Source: Sediminibacter sp. Hel_I_10 | GTDB lineage: Bacteria > Bacteroidota > Bacteroidia > Flavobacteriales > Flavobacteriaceae | DNA: 64,000 nt | Direction: 5' to 3' | NCBI RefSeq assembly: GCF_000688335.1 | Contig: NZ_JHZX01000001.1 | Location: 2,852,001-2,916,000 of the forward strand | Part shown: piece by piece, positions 1 to 9,321 of the stretch | Layout of the letters: every line of letters begins with the position of its first letter | How positions within the stretch are numbered: position 1 is the first letter of the stretch | Made by a program: the position numbers and the translations under genes | Notes under the pieces: generated by a model | The model's database searches: none | Told to the model about the DNA's origin: nothing | What the model saw: only the letters and a program-made list of their open reading frames with translations

Positions 1-148
1 GCGTATTTTAAAGGTGCTCTCAAGCATGTAGTATTTGTTATGACAGTACTCTTAGATAGACATGTTTTTGTGATGATTTAAATAGTAGCAAACTCAATTT
101 GATGAAATTATCGTTGTTGACAAATCACCATTAAACAATCAAAAAAAC

Positions 149-178
149 TTGTGCATTTCTTTAAAGTGAGTACTTTTG
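149..178 (+). promoter_or_regulatory. Bacteroidetes-type promoter of the polysaccharide operon
   Basis: TTG at 149-151 is followed by 19 nt and then TACTTTTG at 171-178. This matches the Bacteroidetes housekeeping consensus TTG-N19-TAnnTTTG exactly. Transcription would start near 182-186, leaving a leader of about 150 nt. It is the best candidate for driving the run of genes from 338 to about 25,900. Confidence 0.75.
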
Positions 179-276
179 CGTTTAATTATAATCAGCTTGA
201 TAATAGGTTTCTTCATGTGCTCTAAAAAACCTTCATCTCTTTCATATCAGTATGTTAGAATTTTGATGGGTATAGT

Positions 277-298
277 CATATATCCGGACATATATCCG
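277..298 (+). repeat. Tandem 10-mer in the operon leader
   Basis: CATATATCCG occurs at 277-286 and again at 289-298, separated by two bases. It lies in the transcribed leader about 40 nt before the antiterminator gene. It could be a protein or RNA recognition element, but the sequence shows only the repeat. Confidence 0.6.
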
Positions 299-337
299 TT
301 TTATTCACAATATCATAGATAATTTAAAAACCAGTAG

Positions 338-808
338 ATGGCTTGGCACGTGCTATATACCAAATCCCGTAACGAAAAAAAAGTCGCAGATTTGTTAGGG
401 AAATCGGGGTTGGAAGCGTATTGTCCAGTGATTGAGCAGGTGAAACAATGGTCTGATCGAAAGAAGAAGGTCACTGTCCCATTGATTAGTTCATACGTAT
501 TTGTTAATATTGAAGAAAAAGACAGGGATAAGGTGTTTCTTGTCCCAGGAGTAGTGCGCTATCTCTTTTGGTTGGGACGCCCCGCTATAGTAAGAGATGA
601 GGAAATTATAGCTCTAAAAAAAGGATTAAAAGGAAGTCTGTCTTCAGTAGAGGTTTCAGATTTCAACGTTGGAGATGTGGTCCCTATTCCAGAAGGGCCC
701 TTTAGGGATAAGGAAGGGACAGTCAAAACCGTAACTAATAATAAATTACAGCTTGTGCTAAAGGAGTTAGGTGTATTAATTACCTTAACCAAAGAAACCA
801 AGTTGTAA
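338..808 (+). CDS. UpxY/RfaH-like transcription antiterminator (NusG family)
   Basis: A 156-residue NusG paralogue. The N-terminal NGN domain (about residues 1-100) opens with [18 protein letters not shown], and a short KOW-like domain (about 105-155, around [11 protein letters not shown]) follows. This size and position as first gene of a capsule locus match the UpxY family of Bacteroidetes, which binds RNA polymerase early in the operon and lets it read through the long transcript. The leader with promoter at 149-178 fits that role. It is clearly not the housekeeping NusG, which is longer and sits with secE and ribosomal protein genes. Which step it controls is inferred from family and position. 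Confidence 0.88.
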   Translation: MAWHVLYTKSRNEKKVADLLGKSGLEAYCPVIEQVKQWSDRKKKVTVPLISSYVFVNIEEKDRDKVFLVPGVVRYLFWLGRPAIVRDEEIIALKKGLKGSLSSVEVSDFNVGDVVPIPEGPFRDKEGTVKTVTNNKLQLVLKELGVLITLTKETKL

Positions 809-920
809 AACTATAAATACAGTTTATGATGAGCTTGTTAGACCAAATTATGGGACTGACCAAGCGAAGCTGTGTTTTGGGTGTATTCAATTAAGATCTA
901 AGTTCATAAATTTAAAAATA

Positions 921-2324
921 ATGCAAAAAATAAAAAACATTTGTTGTATTGGTGCTGGTTATGTTGGCGGCCCAACAATGGCAGTGATTGCGCAAAAGTG
1001 CCCAGAGATTAATGTGACGGTTGTTGATATTAATGAAAAAAGGATAGCAGCTTGGAATGATGAAAATGTAGAGAATATTCCTATTTATGAACCAGGCTTG
1101 TCAGATGTGGTTAAAGAGTCTAGGGGTAGAAACTTATTTTTCTCAACGGACGTTGATGCGGCTATAAAGAATGCTGAAATGATTTTTATATCTGTAAATA
1201 CGCCAACTAAAACTTATGGTGTAGGTAAAGGTATGGCAGCAGATTTAAAATGGATTGAGCTTTGTGCAAGGCAAATTGCAAGAGTATCTATCACCGATAA
1301 AATTGTTGTTGAAAAATCAACCTTACCCGTAAGAACTGCAGAGGCTTTAAAGAGTATTTTAGAAAATACCGGTAACGGGGTTAAATTTCAAATACTGTCA
1401 AATCCTGAATTTTTAGCAGAAGGTACGGCAGTGGAAGACCTCATGGATCCAGACCGTGTACTTATTGGTGGCGATATCGATACCGAAGAGGGAAGAACCG
1501 CAATCCAAACGTTGGTAGATGTGTATGCGCATTGGGTCAATAAAGAAAATATTTTAACCACTAATGTCTGGTCATCAGAGCTTTCAAAGCTCACAGCTAA
1601 TGCCTTTTTAGCCCAGCGGGTATCAAGCATCAACGCTATGAGTGAACTCTGTGAAAAAACAGGAGCAGATGTTAACGAGGTAGCTCGTGCCATTGGGATG
1701 GATTCCCGTATAGGTTCTAAGTTCTTAAAATCTTCAGTTGGTTTTGGGGGCTCTTGTTTTCAAAAAGATATCCTGAATTTGGTATATATCGCCAAGCGTT
1801 TTGGATTGCAAGAGGTGGCAGATTATTGGGAGCAGGTTATAATTATGAATGATCATCAAAAGAGACGCTTCGCAATGAATATTGTAGAATCCTTATTTAA
1901 TACCGTTTCCGGAAAGAAAATTGCACTTTTAGGATGGGCATTTAAGAAAGACACAAACGATACTCGAGAATCTGCAGCCATCTATGTAGCAGATTATTTG
2001 CTTAATGAGCATGCTGAGGTGGTGGTTTATGACCCAAAAGTAAAGCCAGAACAAATTTACGCAGACTTAGACTATTTAGGAACGCGTACCGAAGAGGAAA
2101 ATAGAGCGCTTTTAACCGTAGTTAATGAACCTTATAAGGCTTGTAAAGAAGCTCATGCCGTTGCGATACTTACAGAATGGGATGAATTTAAAGCTTATGA
2201 TTGGCAACACATATACGATGCCATGCTAAAACCTGCTTTTGTATTCGACGGCAGAAATATTTTGGATATCAATGACTTAAAACGGATTGGATTTGTAGCT
2301 CACGGGATCGGTATGACCCAATAA
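921..2324 (+). CDS. ugd: UDP-glucose 6-dehydrogenase
   Basis: Oxidises UDP-glucose to UDP-glucuronate with two NAD+. The 467-residue length and sequence resemble the long, animal-like UGDH type. The Rossmann motif GAGYVGGPT is at residues 11-19, STLPVRTAE at about 133-141, and the catalytic cysteine is Cys279 in [12 protein letters not shown]-terminal UDP-binding domain contains [12 protein letters not shown]. The product is the substrate of the UDP-glucuronate decarboxylase encoded at 23514-24461, so the operon can supply both UDP-GlcA and UDP-xylose. The gap from the antiterminator gene is about 110 nt and holds nothing recognisable. Confidence 0.95.
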   Translation: MQKIKNICCIGAGYVGGPTMAVIAQKCPEINVTVVDINEKRIAAWNDENVENIPIYEPGLSDVVKESRGRNLFFSTDVDAAIKNAEMIFISVNTPTKTYGVGKGMAADLKWIELCARQIARVSITDKIVVEKSTLPVRTAEALKSILENTGNGVKFQILSNPEFLAEGTAVEDLMDPDRVLIGGDIDTEEGRTAIQTLVDVYAHWVNKENILTTNVWSSELSKLTANAFLAQRVSSINAMSELCEKTGADVNEVARAIGMDSRIGSKFLKSSVGFGGSCFQKDILNLVYIAKRFGLQEVADYWEQVIIMNDHQKRRFAMNIVESLFNTVSGKKIALLGWAFKKDTNDTRESAAIYVADYLLNEHAEVVVYDPKVKPEQIYADLDYLGTRTEEENRALLTVVNEPYKACKEAHAVAILTEWDEFKAYDWQHIYDAMLKPAFVFDGRNILDINDLKRIGFVAHGIGMTQ

Positions 2325-2387
2325 AAGTGTTATGGGATTAAAATATTCTTTGAAATTACTTTTTTATTATATGGAATACTAGAGGTT

Positions 2388-3098
2388 ATGAATTTTTTAC
2401 AAGTTAAAATGGCATGTAAAAAAGTATTTCAGGCGATTAATATTCAAAGAAAGCCTTTAATATTTTGCATTTCCTTTCAGAGAACGGGTACTACTTCTGT
2501 TGGGCGTTTTTTTCATGATCATAATTTTAGTGTAGCAACTTCTCATACATCCGTAAAGAATGGTTGGACTTCAAATTGGTTTAAAGGGGATTATAAGAGT
2601 ATTTTTAATTCTTTAGATTTTAAATCAAATCAAGTATTTGAAGATGACCCATGGTGGTGTTTAGATTTTTATAAATTTTTATTTCATCGGTTTCCTGGCT
2701 CAAAATTCATCTTGCTAGAACGTGACCCAGATAAATGGTTTAATTCAATGATGACTCATTCTGACGGAAAATCCTTAGGAAATACATTCATACATTCACA
2801 TCTTTATAGAAGAGAAAAGGAATTTTATAGTCTTTCTACTGATATAGAACTGTATAATAAAAAAACAGATAATTTACTCAAACTTTCCGAAGAACATAGA
2901 GCACACTATATTGAAATTTATAAGTTGAGAATTCGGGAAGTAAAGGACTTTTTTAAATATTTTGATCAGGATAGACTGTTTTGTGGAGATCTTGAAGATT
3001 CTGAGAAATGGAAGAAAATGGGCTCGTACTTTGGATTTAGGGTAGAGCCCAGCTATAAAGTTCATATAAAGTCACCGATCATCCCACAAAATGAATGA
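2388..3098 (+). CDS. Sulfotransferase family protein (first of two)
   Basis: A 236-residue protein with a PAPS-binding P-loop near the N-terminus, FCISFQRTGTTSVGRFF (about residues 27-43), and a 3'-phosphate-binding-like segment FILLERDPDKWFNSM (about 105-119). These are the two hallmarks of sulfotransferases, which move sulfate from PAPS to a hydroxyl or amine. There is no signal peptide, so it should act in the cytoplasm on a lipid-linked glycan or precursor. Its place between ugd and the flippase gene suggests polysaccharide sulfation. The acceptor cannot be read from sequence. Confidence 0.75.
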   Translation: MNFLQVKMACKKVFQAINIQRKPLIFCISFQRTGTTSVGRFFHDHNFSVATSHTSVKNGWTSNWFKGDYKSIFNSLDFKSNQVFEDDPWWCLDFYKFLFHRFPGSKFILLERDPDKWFNSMMTHSDGKSLGNTFIHSHLYRREKEFYSLSTDIELYNKKTDNLLKLSEEHRAHYIEIYKLRIREVKDFFKYFDQDRLFCGDLEDSEKWKKMGSYFGFRVEPSYKVHIKSPIIPQNE

Positions 3099-3160
3099 AA
3101 TTTTGTGTCAAATTAATTTATCATCACAAGTGTATTTTGTAGAGTGTATTATTTTAGATA

Positions 3161-4630
3161 ATGTCAGATAATTTAGGAGCTAGATCAACTATTGCCTTTG
3201 GCTGGGCCCTGGGAGGTCAATTTTCCAATCAGATCATTGGTTTTGTAATTACTTTAGTACTGGCAAGACTTCTCACACCAGAGGAGTTTGGTCTCGCTAG
3301 TTTGGTGATGGTGGTAAATCTTTTTGGTCAGATTTTTATAGATGCTGGAATTTCATCAGGGTTGATCAGGAAAAAGGAACTTAATAATACTGAATTATCC
3401 AGTTTTTTTTTCCTTAATATTTTTGTAGGGCTCTTGCTCATGTTTTTGGTATATGTAACCAGTGCATACATCGCTTTACTTTTTGAAAGCGAATCTTTAA
3501 GGCCTTTATTGCAACTGAGTTCGCTTCAGTTTTTTATTAGTTCATTGGGATTGATGCCTATGATTTTTTTAAAACGTGACATCAATTTTAGATTTTTATC
3601 TCAACTAGATGTCGGTATAAATGTGTCCTCTGGAATAATTACCATATTATTGGCATATGGCGGCTTTGGAGTATATAGTCTCATTTTTCGAAGTATCATT
3701 AGCGGTATTTTAAATGCTAGTTTTTTGTGGCGACAAACTTCCTGGAGACCTTCATGGGTTTTTTCCTATGAGAGCATTAAACCAACTTTAAATTATAGTA
3801 CTGGCATTTTAGGTTTGGAGATAGTGGGAACTTTATTTGATAATTTTAGTACCATATTAATAGGAAAGGTTTTTTCAGTATCTACCGTTGGTATTTATAA
3901 TAGAGCCGCCAATACAAGAGGCTTAGTATTAAAGAATTTTGGACCTTTGTTTAATAAGGTGTTTTTTCCAGTACTTTCCAAAATACAGGATGATGAAGTA
4001 CGATTACAATCCTATTACCTCAAAGCAATTCAAATGGTATCATTGTTAGTCGTTTTTGCTATGGCCATGCTGTTTTTATTTTCTGATACCTTGATATATT
4101 ATTTGTATGGAAAACAATGGATGGGGTCTGCTCCAATGCTTAAAATATTGGCTATTGCAGGTTTGGTACTACCAATCAGCAATATAAACTTGAATCTTTT
4201 TATGGTTAAGGGAAAATCGAGATTTCTTATGGGTTTTACAATGGGCAAAAATATTTTTGGTACAGTTGTTATGCTTGTAGCAATTAAATTTGGGATGACG
4301 TATTTTTTGTATAGTTTGGTGTGCATCGCATACATATTCTTTTTTTTAAACATATTTGTGGTTTATAAAAAACTGAATTTTCCAATACAACCTCAAATCA
4401 CGGCATTCACTTCTAAACTTATTCCAGCGCTTATACTAGTATCGCTCATAGAATTATTTATTTTGCCAAATGAAGTATCCTTGACTTATACGCTTCTTAT
4501 TGCCCCAATATTCAGTAGCTTATATTTTGTAATCGTTTTTCTAATAGATAAGGAGCTTTATTTTTTAATTAAAAATATGATTACCCCTAAATTTATACAA
4601 CTAAAGGCTAAGTTATCACGTCTTTTTTAA
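3161..4630 (+). CDS. Wzx/WzxC-like lipopolysaccharide flippase
   Basis: A 489-residue integral membrane protein with about 12-14 hydrophobic segments, starting with RSTIAFGWALGGQFSNQIIGF. It has the MOP-superfamily features of the polysaccharide_synt/WzxC group, including the R(L)LTPEEFGLASLVMV segment after the first helix (about residues 35-50). Such proteins flip undecaprenyl-diphosphate-linked repeat units across the inner membrane for polymerisation by Wzy, and a Wzy-like protein is encoded at 20038-21312. The unit carried is unknown. Confidence 0.88.
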   Translation: MSDNLGARSTIAFGWALGGQFSNQIIGFVITLVLARLLTPEEFGLASLVMVVNLFGQIFIDAGISSGLIRKKELNNTELSSFFFLNIFVGLLLMFLVYVTSAYIALLFESESLRPLLQLSSLQFFISSLGLMPMIFLKRDINFRFLSQLDVGINVSSGIITILLAYGGFGVYSLIFRSIISGILNASFLWRQTSWRPSWVFSYESIKPTLNYSTGILGLEIVGTLFDNFSTILIGKVFSVSTVGIYNRAANTRGLVLKNFGPLFNKVFFPVLSKIQDDEVRLQSYYLKAIQMVSLLVVFAMAMLFLFSDTLIYYLYGKQWMGSAPMLKILAIAGLVLPISNINLNLFMVKGKSRFLMGFTMGKNIFGTVVMLVAIKFGMTYFLYSLVCIAYIFFFLNIFVVYKKLNFPIQPQITAFTSKLIPALILVSLIELFILPNEVSLTYTLLIAPIFSSLYFVIVFLIDKELYFLIKNMITPKFIQLKAKLSRLF

Positions 4631-4669
4631 AATAAGTTTGAGGTATAATTCAAAATATCTGAATACAAT

Positions 4670-5473
4670 ATGATTATCACAAAAGATTTCGTTTTTATAC
4701 ACATGCCAAAAACTGGAGGAACCTATGTGCATGGAATATTTAAAAAGATTATAGCCGATTTTAAGAGAAAACATCCAATTAAATGGTATGTCAATAGAAT
4801 GGGATATAGATTGGATTTTTTAACACCGTTTTATCAAAAGTTAAATGACGTATCTTATGATGAATATCCAAACGACAATACGATCGGGCAACATGCTGGA
4901 GTGTCTTTTATTCCTAAAGCTTATAAAGACAAGCCTGTCATATCGGTAAAAAGAAACCCAATAAACAAATTTGTTTCTGCATATTATTTTAAGTGGTGGG
5001 AGCGATTTCCGAGTTTGCCATTAAATCAATTAAAAAAACTTTTTCCTCAGTTTCCTGAAATTTCAATAGAAGAATATTTTGAATTGTCTTATAACTGCGA
5101 GATGAAACACTTTTTTAAACAAGATTACAGAGATGATATTGGTGTTTTGTCTTGGCAATTTATTAGAATGTATGCATCAGATCCATTGTATGTATATAAG
5201 AATATTTCCAAAGAGAATTATTTAGAAATTATAAAAAATTATTTTGTTCAAGTTGAATTTTTTGAGATGGAAGATCTAAGTCCACAATTCGAAAGATACA
5301 TTAAGTCCACAATTTTTTCTGAATATTCTCATTATTTTAAAACAGAGGAGCGAATTTATCCTCCAGGATCTAATCCTAAAAAGAGACCAGAATATATTTC
5401 AGATTTGTTAAAAAATAAAATAAAAAACAAAGAATGGATTTTGTACAAGTTCTTTCCAGAATATAACTTATGA
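4670..5473 (+). CDS. Sulfotransferase family 2-like protein (second of two)
   Basis: A 267-residue protein beginning with FVFIHMPKTGGTYVHGIF (about residues 7-24), the 5'-phosphosulfate-binding loop typical of Sulfotransfer_2-type enzymes. A second conserved segment, VISVKRNPINKFVSAYYF (about 89-106), corresponds to the 3'-phosphate-binding region with the R-x-P-x-x-R/K-x-x-S pattern. It is only distantly like the sulfotransferase at 2388-3098, so the two probably modify different positions or sugars. It overlaps the next gene by 4 nt (ATGA), which implies translational coupling to the aminotransferase. Confidence 0.8.
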   Translation: MIITKDFVFIHMPKTGGTYVHGIFKKIIADFKRKHPIKWYVNRMGYRLDFLTPFYQKLNDVSYDEYPNDNTIGQHAGVSFIPKAYKDKPVISVKRNPINKFVSAYYFKWWERFPSLPLNQLKKLFPQFPEISIEEYFELSYNCEMKHFFKQDYRDDIGVLSWQFIRMYASDPLYVYKNISKENYLEIIKNYFVQVEFFEMEDLSPQFERYIKSTIFSEYSHYFKTEERIYPPGSNPKKRPEYISDLLKNKIKNKEWILYKFFPEYNL

Positions 5474-6540
5474 TACCAGTAACTCAACCCTTTTTACCAC
5501 CAAAAAATGAATTGTACGCTCTACTAGATGAGGTGTACGATAGAAATTGGCTCACAAATAATGGCCCATTAGTAAATCTTTTGGAGGCAGAACTCCCAAA
5601 ATATTTAAATTATAAAGGACATTTTAGTTATGTCAACAATGGTACTATCGCGCTGCAAATTGCGATAAAAGCTTTAGAACTTACGGGGGAAGTTATCACA
5701 ACCCCTTTTTCTTATGTAGCTACTACCAGTAGTATTGTTTGGGAAGGCTGCACGCCCGTATTTGTTGATATTGATAAAGCATCTTGTAACATCGACCCTA
5801 AGTTAATAGAAGCTGCTATTTCATCTAAAACATCCGCTATTTTAGCAACCCATGTATACGGTAACCCTTGCGATGTTGAGGCGATAGATAGAATTGCCAA
5901 AAAGCATGATTTAAAAGTGATTTATGATGCTGCCCATTGTTTTGGAACAATCTATAAAGGGAGATCCATATTTGAATATGGAGATATAAGTACCACAAGT
6001 TTTCATGCCACCAAGTTATTCCATACGGTAGAAGGTGGAGCTATCTTTACCAATAACAATGAGTTGGCACACAAAATAAGTTACATGCGTAACTTTGGCC
6101 ATAATGGCCAAGAAGCATTTTGGGGTGTAGGGATTAATGGTAAAAACTCTGAGTTTCATGCAGCCATGGGAATTGCTAATTTGAAGCATGCAAATAAAAT
6201 TTTAGAAAAAAGAAAAGAGCAGTGGTTAAGGTATAGGGATGGCTTAAGTTCTAGACTAACAGTTTTAGAGCTTATTGATGAGCCAGGTTTCAATTTTGCT
6301 TATTTTCCAGTGTTTTTTAAAACGGAAGCTGAGTTGCTAGAGAAGAAAAGGGTGCTAGAAGCTAATCAAATCTATTGTAGACGCTATTTTTATCCAAGTT
6401 TAAATACTTTAAATTATACAAGCCAAAAGGAGTCTTTTGAGGTTTCTGAAACAAGTTCAAAAGTGGTACTGACTTTACCTCTTTATGATAAGCTGAGTAA
6501 GGAGGACCAATTGTTAATTATAAAAATTCTTCTCAAATGA
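5470..6540 (+). CDS. DegT/DnrJ/EryC1/StrS aminotransferase
   Basis: A 356-residue PLP-dependent sugar aminotransferase that converts a nucleotide-bound keto sugar to an amino sugar. The PLP-contacting aspartate is Asp153 (YDAAHCFG) and the Schiff-base lysine is Lys182 in SFHATKLFHTVEGG. It overlaps both neighbours by 4 nt, and the next gene encodes a PglD/NeuD-like acyltransferase; such pairs usually make 4-acetamido (or 4-acylamido) sugars. No 4,6-dehydratase is encoded in this window, so the keto-sugar must come from elsewhere in the genome. The exact substrate is not determined. Confidence 0.92.
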   Translation: MIPVTQPFLPPKNELYALLDEVYDRNWLTNNGPLVNLLEAELPKYLNYKGHFSYVNNGTIALQIAIKALELTGEVITTPFSYVATTSSIVWEGCTPVFVDIDKASCNIDPKLIEAAISSKTSAILATHVYGNPCDVEAIDRIAKKHDLKVIYDAAHCFGTIYKGRSIFEYGDISTTSFHATKLFHTVEGGAIFTNNNELAHKISYMRNFGHNGQEAFWGVGINGKNSEFHAAMGIANLKHANKILEKRKEQWLRYRDGLSSRLTVLELIDEPGFNFAYFPVFFKTEAELLEKKRVLEANQIYCRRYFYPSLNTLNYTSQKESFEVSETSSKVVLTLPLYDKLSKEDQLLIIKILLK

Positions 6541-7208
6541 AAGTTGTAAATATAGTTGTGTTTTGTGCAGGACCTCAAACGAGGGTCATTATTGATATCT
6601 TGCAAGACCAACCAGAATACAACATTGTGGGTGTTATTGATTCGGTACAAGCCATTGATAGTGAATTTTATGGGTATAAGGTTATAGGCAGGCAAAATGA
6701 GTTAGAGAGACTATCTCATGCCTATAATTTTCACTCTGGCATCGTTGGTTTGGGCGATAATTATTTGAGAGAAAAGGTGGTTTTGGAAATTGTAGCACAA
6801 TTAAAAGACTTTAAGTTTATCAATGCCATATCTAAATTTTCTTATATAAGTCCGACTTCAAAAATAGGTGTGGGGAATGTTATTATGCCAGGAGTTGTTA
6901 TCAATTCGGAAGCACTTATGGCTAATCACTGTGTCATCAATACAAATAGCTCTCTTGAACATAATAGTGTCATGGAAGATTTCTCCTCTTTATCTGCAGG
7001 TGTTACTACTGGTGGCTATTTTAATTTAGGACGATATTCAGCAATTACCTTAGGTGTTGTAATAATGGATAGAGTTTCGATTGGAGAGAATGTCGTTGTG
7101 GGCAGTAGTTCTTTAGTAACTAAAGATTTAGAAAGCCATGGACTTTATTATGGATCTCCAGCAAAACGAATTAGAGAAAGAAAACCTTTTGAAAGATTTT
7201 TGAAATAA
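6537..7208 (+). CDS. PglD/NeuD-like sugar O/N-acyltransferase
   Basis: A 223-residue protein with an N-terminal Rossmann-like nucleotide-sugar-binding domain (about 1-85, VVFCAGPQTRVIIDIL) and a C-terminal left-handed beta-helix of hexapeptide repeats (about 100-205, for example IGVGNVIMPGVVI and IGENVVVGSSSLV). This is the layout of PglD, which acetylates the 4-amino group of UDP-amino sugars. The expected catalytic His may be in NTNSSLEHNSVM. It overlaps the aminotransferase by 4 nt and the next gene by 1 nt, which supports joint action on one sugar. The acyl donor may be acetyl-CoA; a link to the acyl carrier protein encoded at 11045 is speculative. Confidence 0.88.
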   Translation: MKVVNIVVFCAGPQTRVIIDILQDQPEYNIVGVIDSVQAIDSEFYGYKVIGRQNELERLSHAYNFHSGIVGLGDNYLREKVVLEIVAQLKDFKFINAISKFSYISPTSKIGVGNVIMPGVVINSEALMANHCVINTNSSLEHNSVMEDFSSLSAGVTTGGYFNLGRYSAITLGVVIMDRVSIGENVVVGSSSLVTKDLESHGLYYGSPAKRIRERKPFERFLK

Positions 7209-8101
7209 TGCAACAACCAATCGTATCAGTTTGTGTAATTACTTATAACCATCAGGCTTTTATAAATCAATGCCTAGATGGTATTATCGAGCAGCAAACT
7301 AATTTTGATTATGACATTGTAATTGGTGAAGATTGTTCTACTGATACTACAGCTTCCATTATTAAAGAATATGCAAGAGTACATAAACATATTAATTTTT
7401 TGGACAACTCAAAAAATTTAGGTGCAATACCTAATTTTATTAGAACCTTAAAAGCTTGCAAAGGAAAATACATTGCATTTTGTGAAGGTGATGATTATTG
7501 GATAGATAGGAATAAGCTTCAAAAACAGGTGGATTTTTTAGAGCAACATCCAAAATATGGCGGTGTTTGTGGAGAAATTATAAGCAGGGATGTAGACAAT
7601 CAAATTGAGGAAAGTCATCCACTCAAGCAAGAAGGAATTATTACTTTTGAGGAGATTATCGTAAAAAACAAAATTCATTCAAACACAATTCTATTCAGAA
7701 GCAATCTTTTAAATGTAGAAGATTTAAATGCAATAATGGAAATTTCAGTTGGAGATTGGTATCTCCATTTATTAGTGACCAAGAAAAAACCTTATTATTA
7801 TTTACCTGATTATTTTGCGCTTTATAGAATTCATGATTTAGGAATATTTTCAAAAAAATCAGATTTCTATAAATCTTATCAGAAAGTACGACTTTTAAAT
7901 ATTTTTTTAAAGAACGAATGTGATTCACAAAATTCTTATTTAGTTAAAGAATCATTGCAATATCAAGTTTTTCAAGCCTTAAAAGAATCAACTAAAGAAG
8001 ATAAAAAAGAATTGAAAGAATTATTTTCCATACTTCTCAATCATAAAATTTTAAAAATGAATCGCTCTGTTATTGGAGGTGCAATCAATTTAATAAAATG
8101 A
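7208..8101 (+). CDS. Glycosyltransferase family 2
   Basis: A 297-residue GT-A fold glycosyltransferase. The N-terminus VSVCVITYNHQAFINQCLDG is typical, EDCSTDTT (about residues 38-45) marks the nucleotide-sugar site, and EGDDYW (about 93-98) is the DxD-like metal motif. It probably adds one sugar to the lipid-linked repeat unit on the cytoplasmic face. It starts on the last base of the previous gene's stop codon and overlaps the next gene by 4 nt. The sugar specificity cannot be predicted from the sequence. Confidence 0.9.
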   Translation: MQQPIVSVCVITYNHQAFINQCLDGIIEQQTNFDYDIVIGEDCSTDTTASIIKEYARVHKHINFLDNSKNLGAIPNFIRTLKACKGKYIAFCEGDDYWIDRNKLQKQVDFLEQHPKYGGVCGEIISRDVDNQIEESHPLKQEGIITFEEIIVKNKIHSNTILFRSNLLNVEDLNAIMEISVGDWYLHLLVTKKKPYYYLPDYFALYRIHDLGIFSKKSDFYKSYQKVRLLNIFLKNECDSQNSYLVKESLQYQVFQALKESTKEDKKELKELFSILLNHKILKMNRSVIGGAINLIK

Positions 8102-9285
8102 AATACTCTGAAATCGAAGTTGGCCAAACAGCTGAAGTTGTCCATACCTTAACAGCAAAAGACATTTATAATTTTGTAGAATTAACAGGTGATGACAATA
8201 GATTGCACGTCGACGCAGAATTTGCAAAAAACACGTCTTTTAAAAAGCAAGTAGCGCATGGCATGTTGGGTGCATCCTTTATTTCAACAGTCATTGGGAC
8301 TAAATTGCCAGGAGATGGTGCATTATGGTATTCGCAACATCTAGAATTTTTATTACCTGTGCGAATCGGGGATACCATCACTGTGATTGCAGAGGTCATA
8401 AAAAAATACGATCGTGACGAAATCATTGAGCTTTCAACAAATATTTTCAATCAAAATAAACAACAGGTAACCAAAGGGGTTGCCAAGGTAAAACTTGTTC
8501 AACATTCGCAAAACGCACCAGCAGAGATTGATGAAATGACTGAAAAACCTCAAAAAGTAGCTCTTATTTTGGGCGCTTCTGGCGGAATCGGCTTAGAAAC
8601 AGTGCATGTTTTGCTTAAGGAAAACTGGAAAGTTATTGCCCACTACAATTCTTCATCTCAAGACTTGCTAAAATTAAAAAAAGAAGCATCTGATAATCAA
8701 TTATTGTTGTTGAAAGCCAATTTGGATCAAGATGATTTTGGTATGGTCTTTTCTCACTTTTTGGAACGATACGAACTAAAAATAGACGCGCTTGTAAATT
8801 CCCTGTCAGCACCTATTCCAATAATCTCTGTAGAAAAACTGGAATGGACTGACTTTTTAAACCAATTGGATATTAATATAAAGATTCCTTTAGCCATCAT
8901 TCAAAATTGCCTTAGCAAATCACTCTTTAACAATAACGCTTCTATCGTGATGATTTCGTCACAAATTGTGGAACATCCTAGTAACAACTGGTCTCACTAC
9001 ATCACTGCGAAATCGGCCTTGCAAGGATTTGTAAAATCAATGGCGTTGGATTTGGCAGTTAAGAAAATCAGAGTAAATCAGGTGTCGCCAAGTCTTACAC
9101 CCACCAATTTAGTGAGTGAAATTCCAGAAAAAATAAAACTGCTTACCGCAGCAAAAACACCACTTAAACGTTTAGCCGCACCAAATGATATCGCCCAAGC
9201 GATTGTGTTTTTGGCAGACTCATCTAAAAGTGGATTTGTAACAGGAGAAACCATCCGCATTAACGGCGGCCAAGTGATGTGGTAA
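8098..9285 (+). CDS. MaoC-like hydratase fused to SDR (FabG-like) reductase
   Basis: A 395-residue two-domain protein. Residues ~1-137 are a MaoC/(R)-hydratase hot-dog domain with the signature FVELTGDDNRLHVD (catalytic Asp and His near 33 and 37). Residues ~150-395 are a short-chain dehydrogenase with GASGGIGLE at 159-167 and the catalytic Tyr301 and Lys305 (SHYITAKSAL). The domains catalyse consecutive acyl-chain steps, ketoreduction and (de)hydration, on thioesters. With the FkbH-like protein and ACP downstream this points to making a hydroxyacyl or related small acyl group for the glycan. Fusion of the two domains is unusual enough to note. Confidence 0.85.
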   Translation: MKYSEIEVGQTAEVVHTLTAKDIYNFVELTGDDNRLHVDAEFAKNTSFKKQVAHGMLGASFISTVIGTKLPGDGALWYSQHLEFLLPVRIGDTITVIAEVIKKYDRDEIIELSTNIFNQNKQQVTKGVAKVKLVQHSQNAPAEIDEMTEKPQKVALILGASGGIGLETVHVLLKENWKVIAHYNSSSQDLLKLKKEASDNQLLLLKANLDQDDFGMVFSHFLERYELKIDALVNSLSAPIPIISVEKLEWTDFLNQLDINIKIPLAIIQNCLSKSLFNNNASIVMISSQIVEHPSNNWSHYITAKSALQGFVKSMALDLAVKKIRVNQVSPSLTPTNLVSEIPEKIKLLTAAKTPLKRLAAPNDIAQAIVFLADSSKSGFVTGETIRINGGQVMW

Positions 9286-9321
9286 CCTTTAAATAAGCAA
9301 AAAGCATAAGTCAAGATTAAA

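Larger units (their letters stand above)
1..337 (+). other. Gene-free leader region upstream of the polysaccharide locus
   Basis: I see no gene here. The first ~145 bases are AT-rich with no recognisable element. The rest holds a well-formed promoter (149-178) and then an untranslated leader of about 150 nt before the UpxY-like gene. The leader contains a tandem 10-mer at 277-298. In Bacteroides, UpxY proteins act through the 5' leader of their own operon, so a functional leader is expected here; that role is inferred. Confidence 0.5.
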
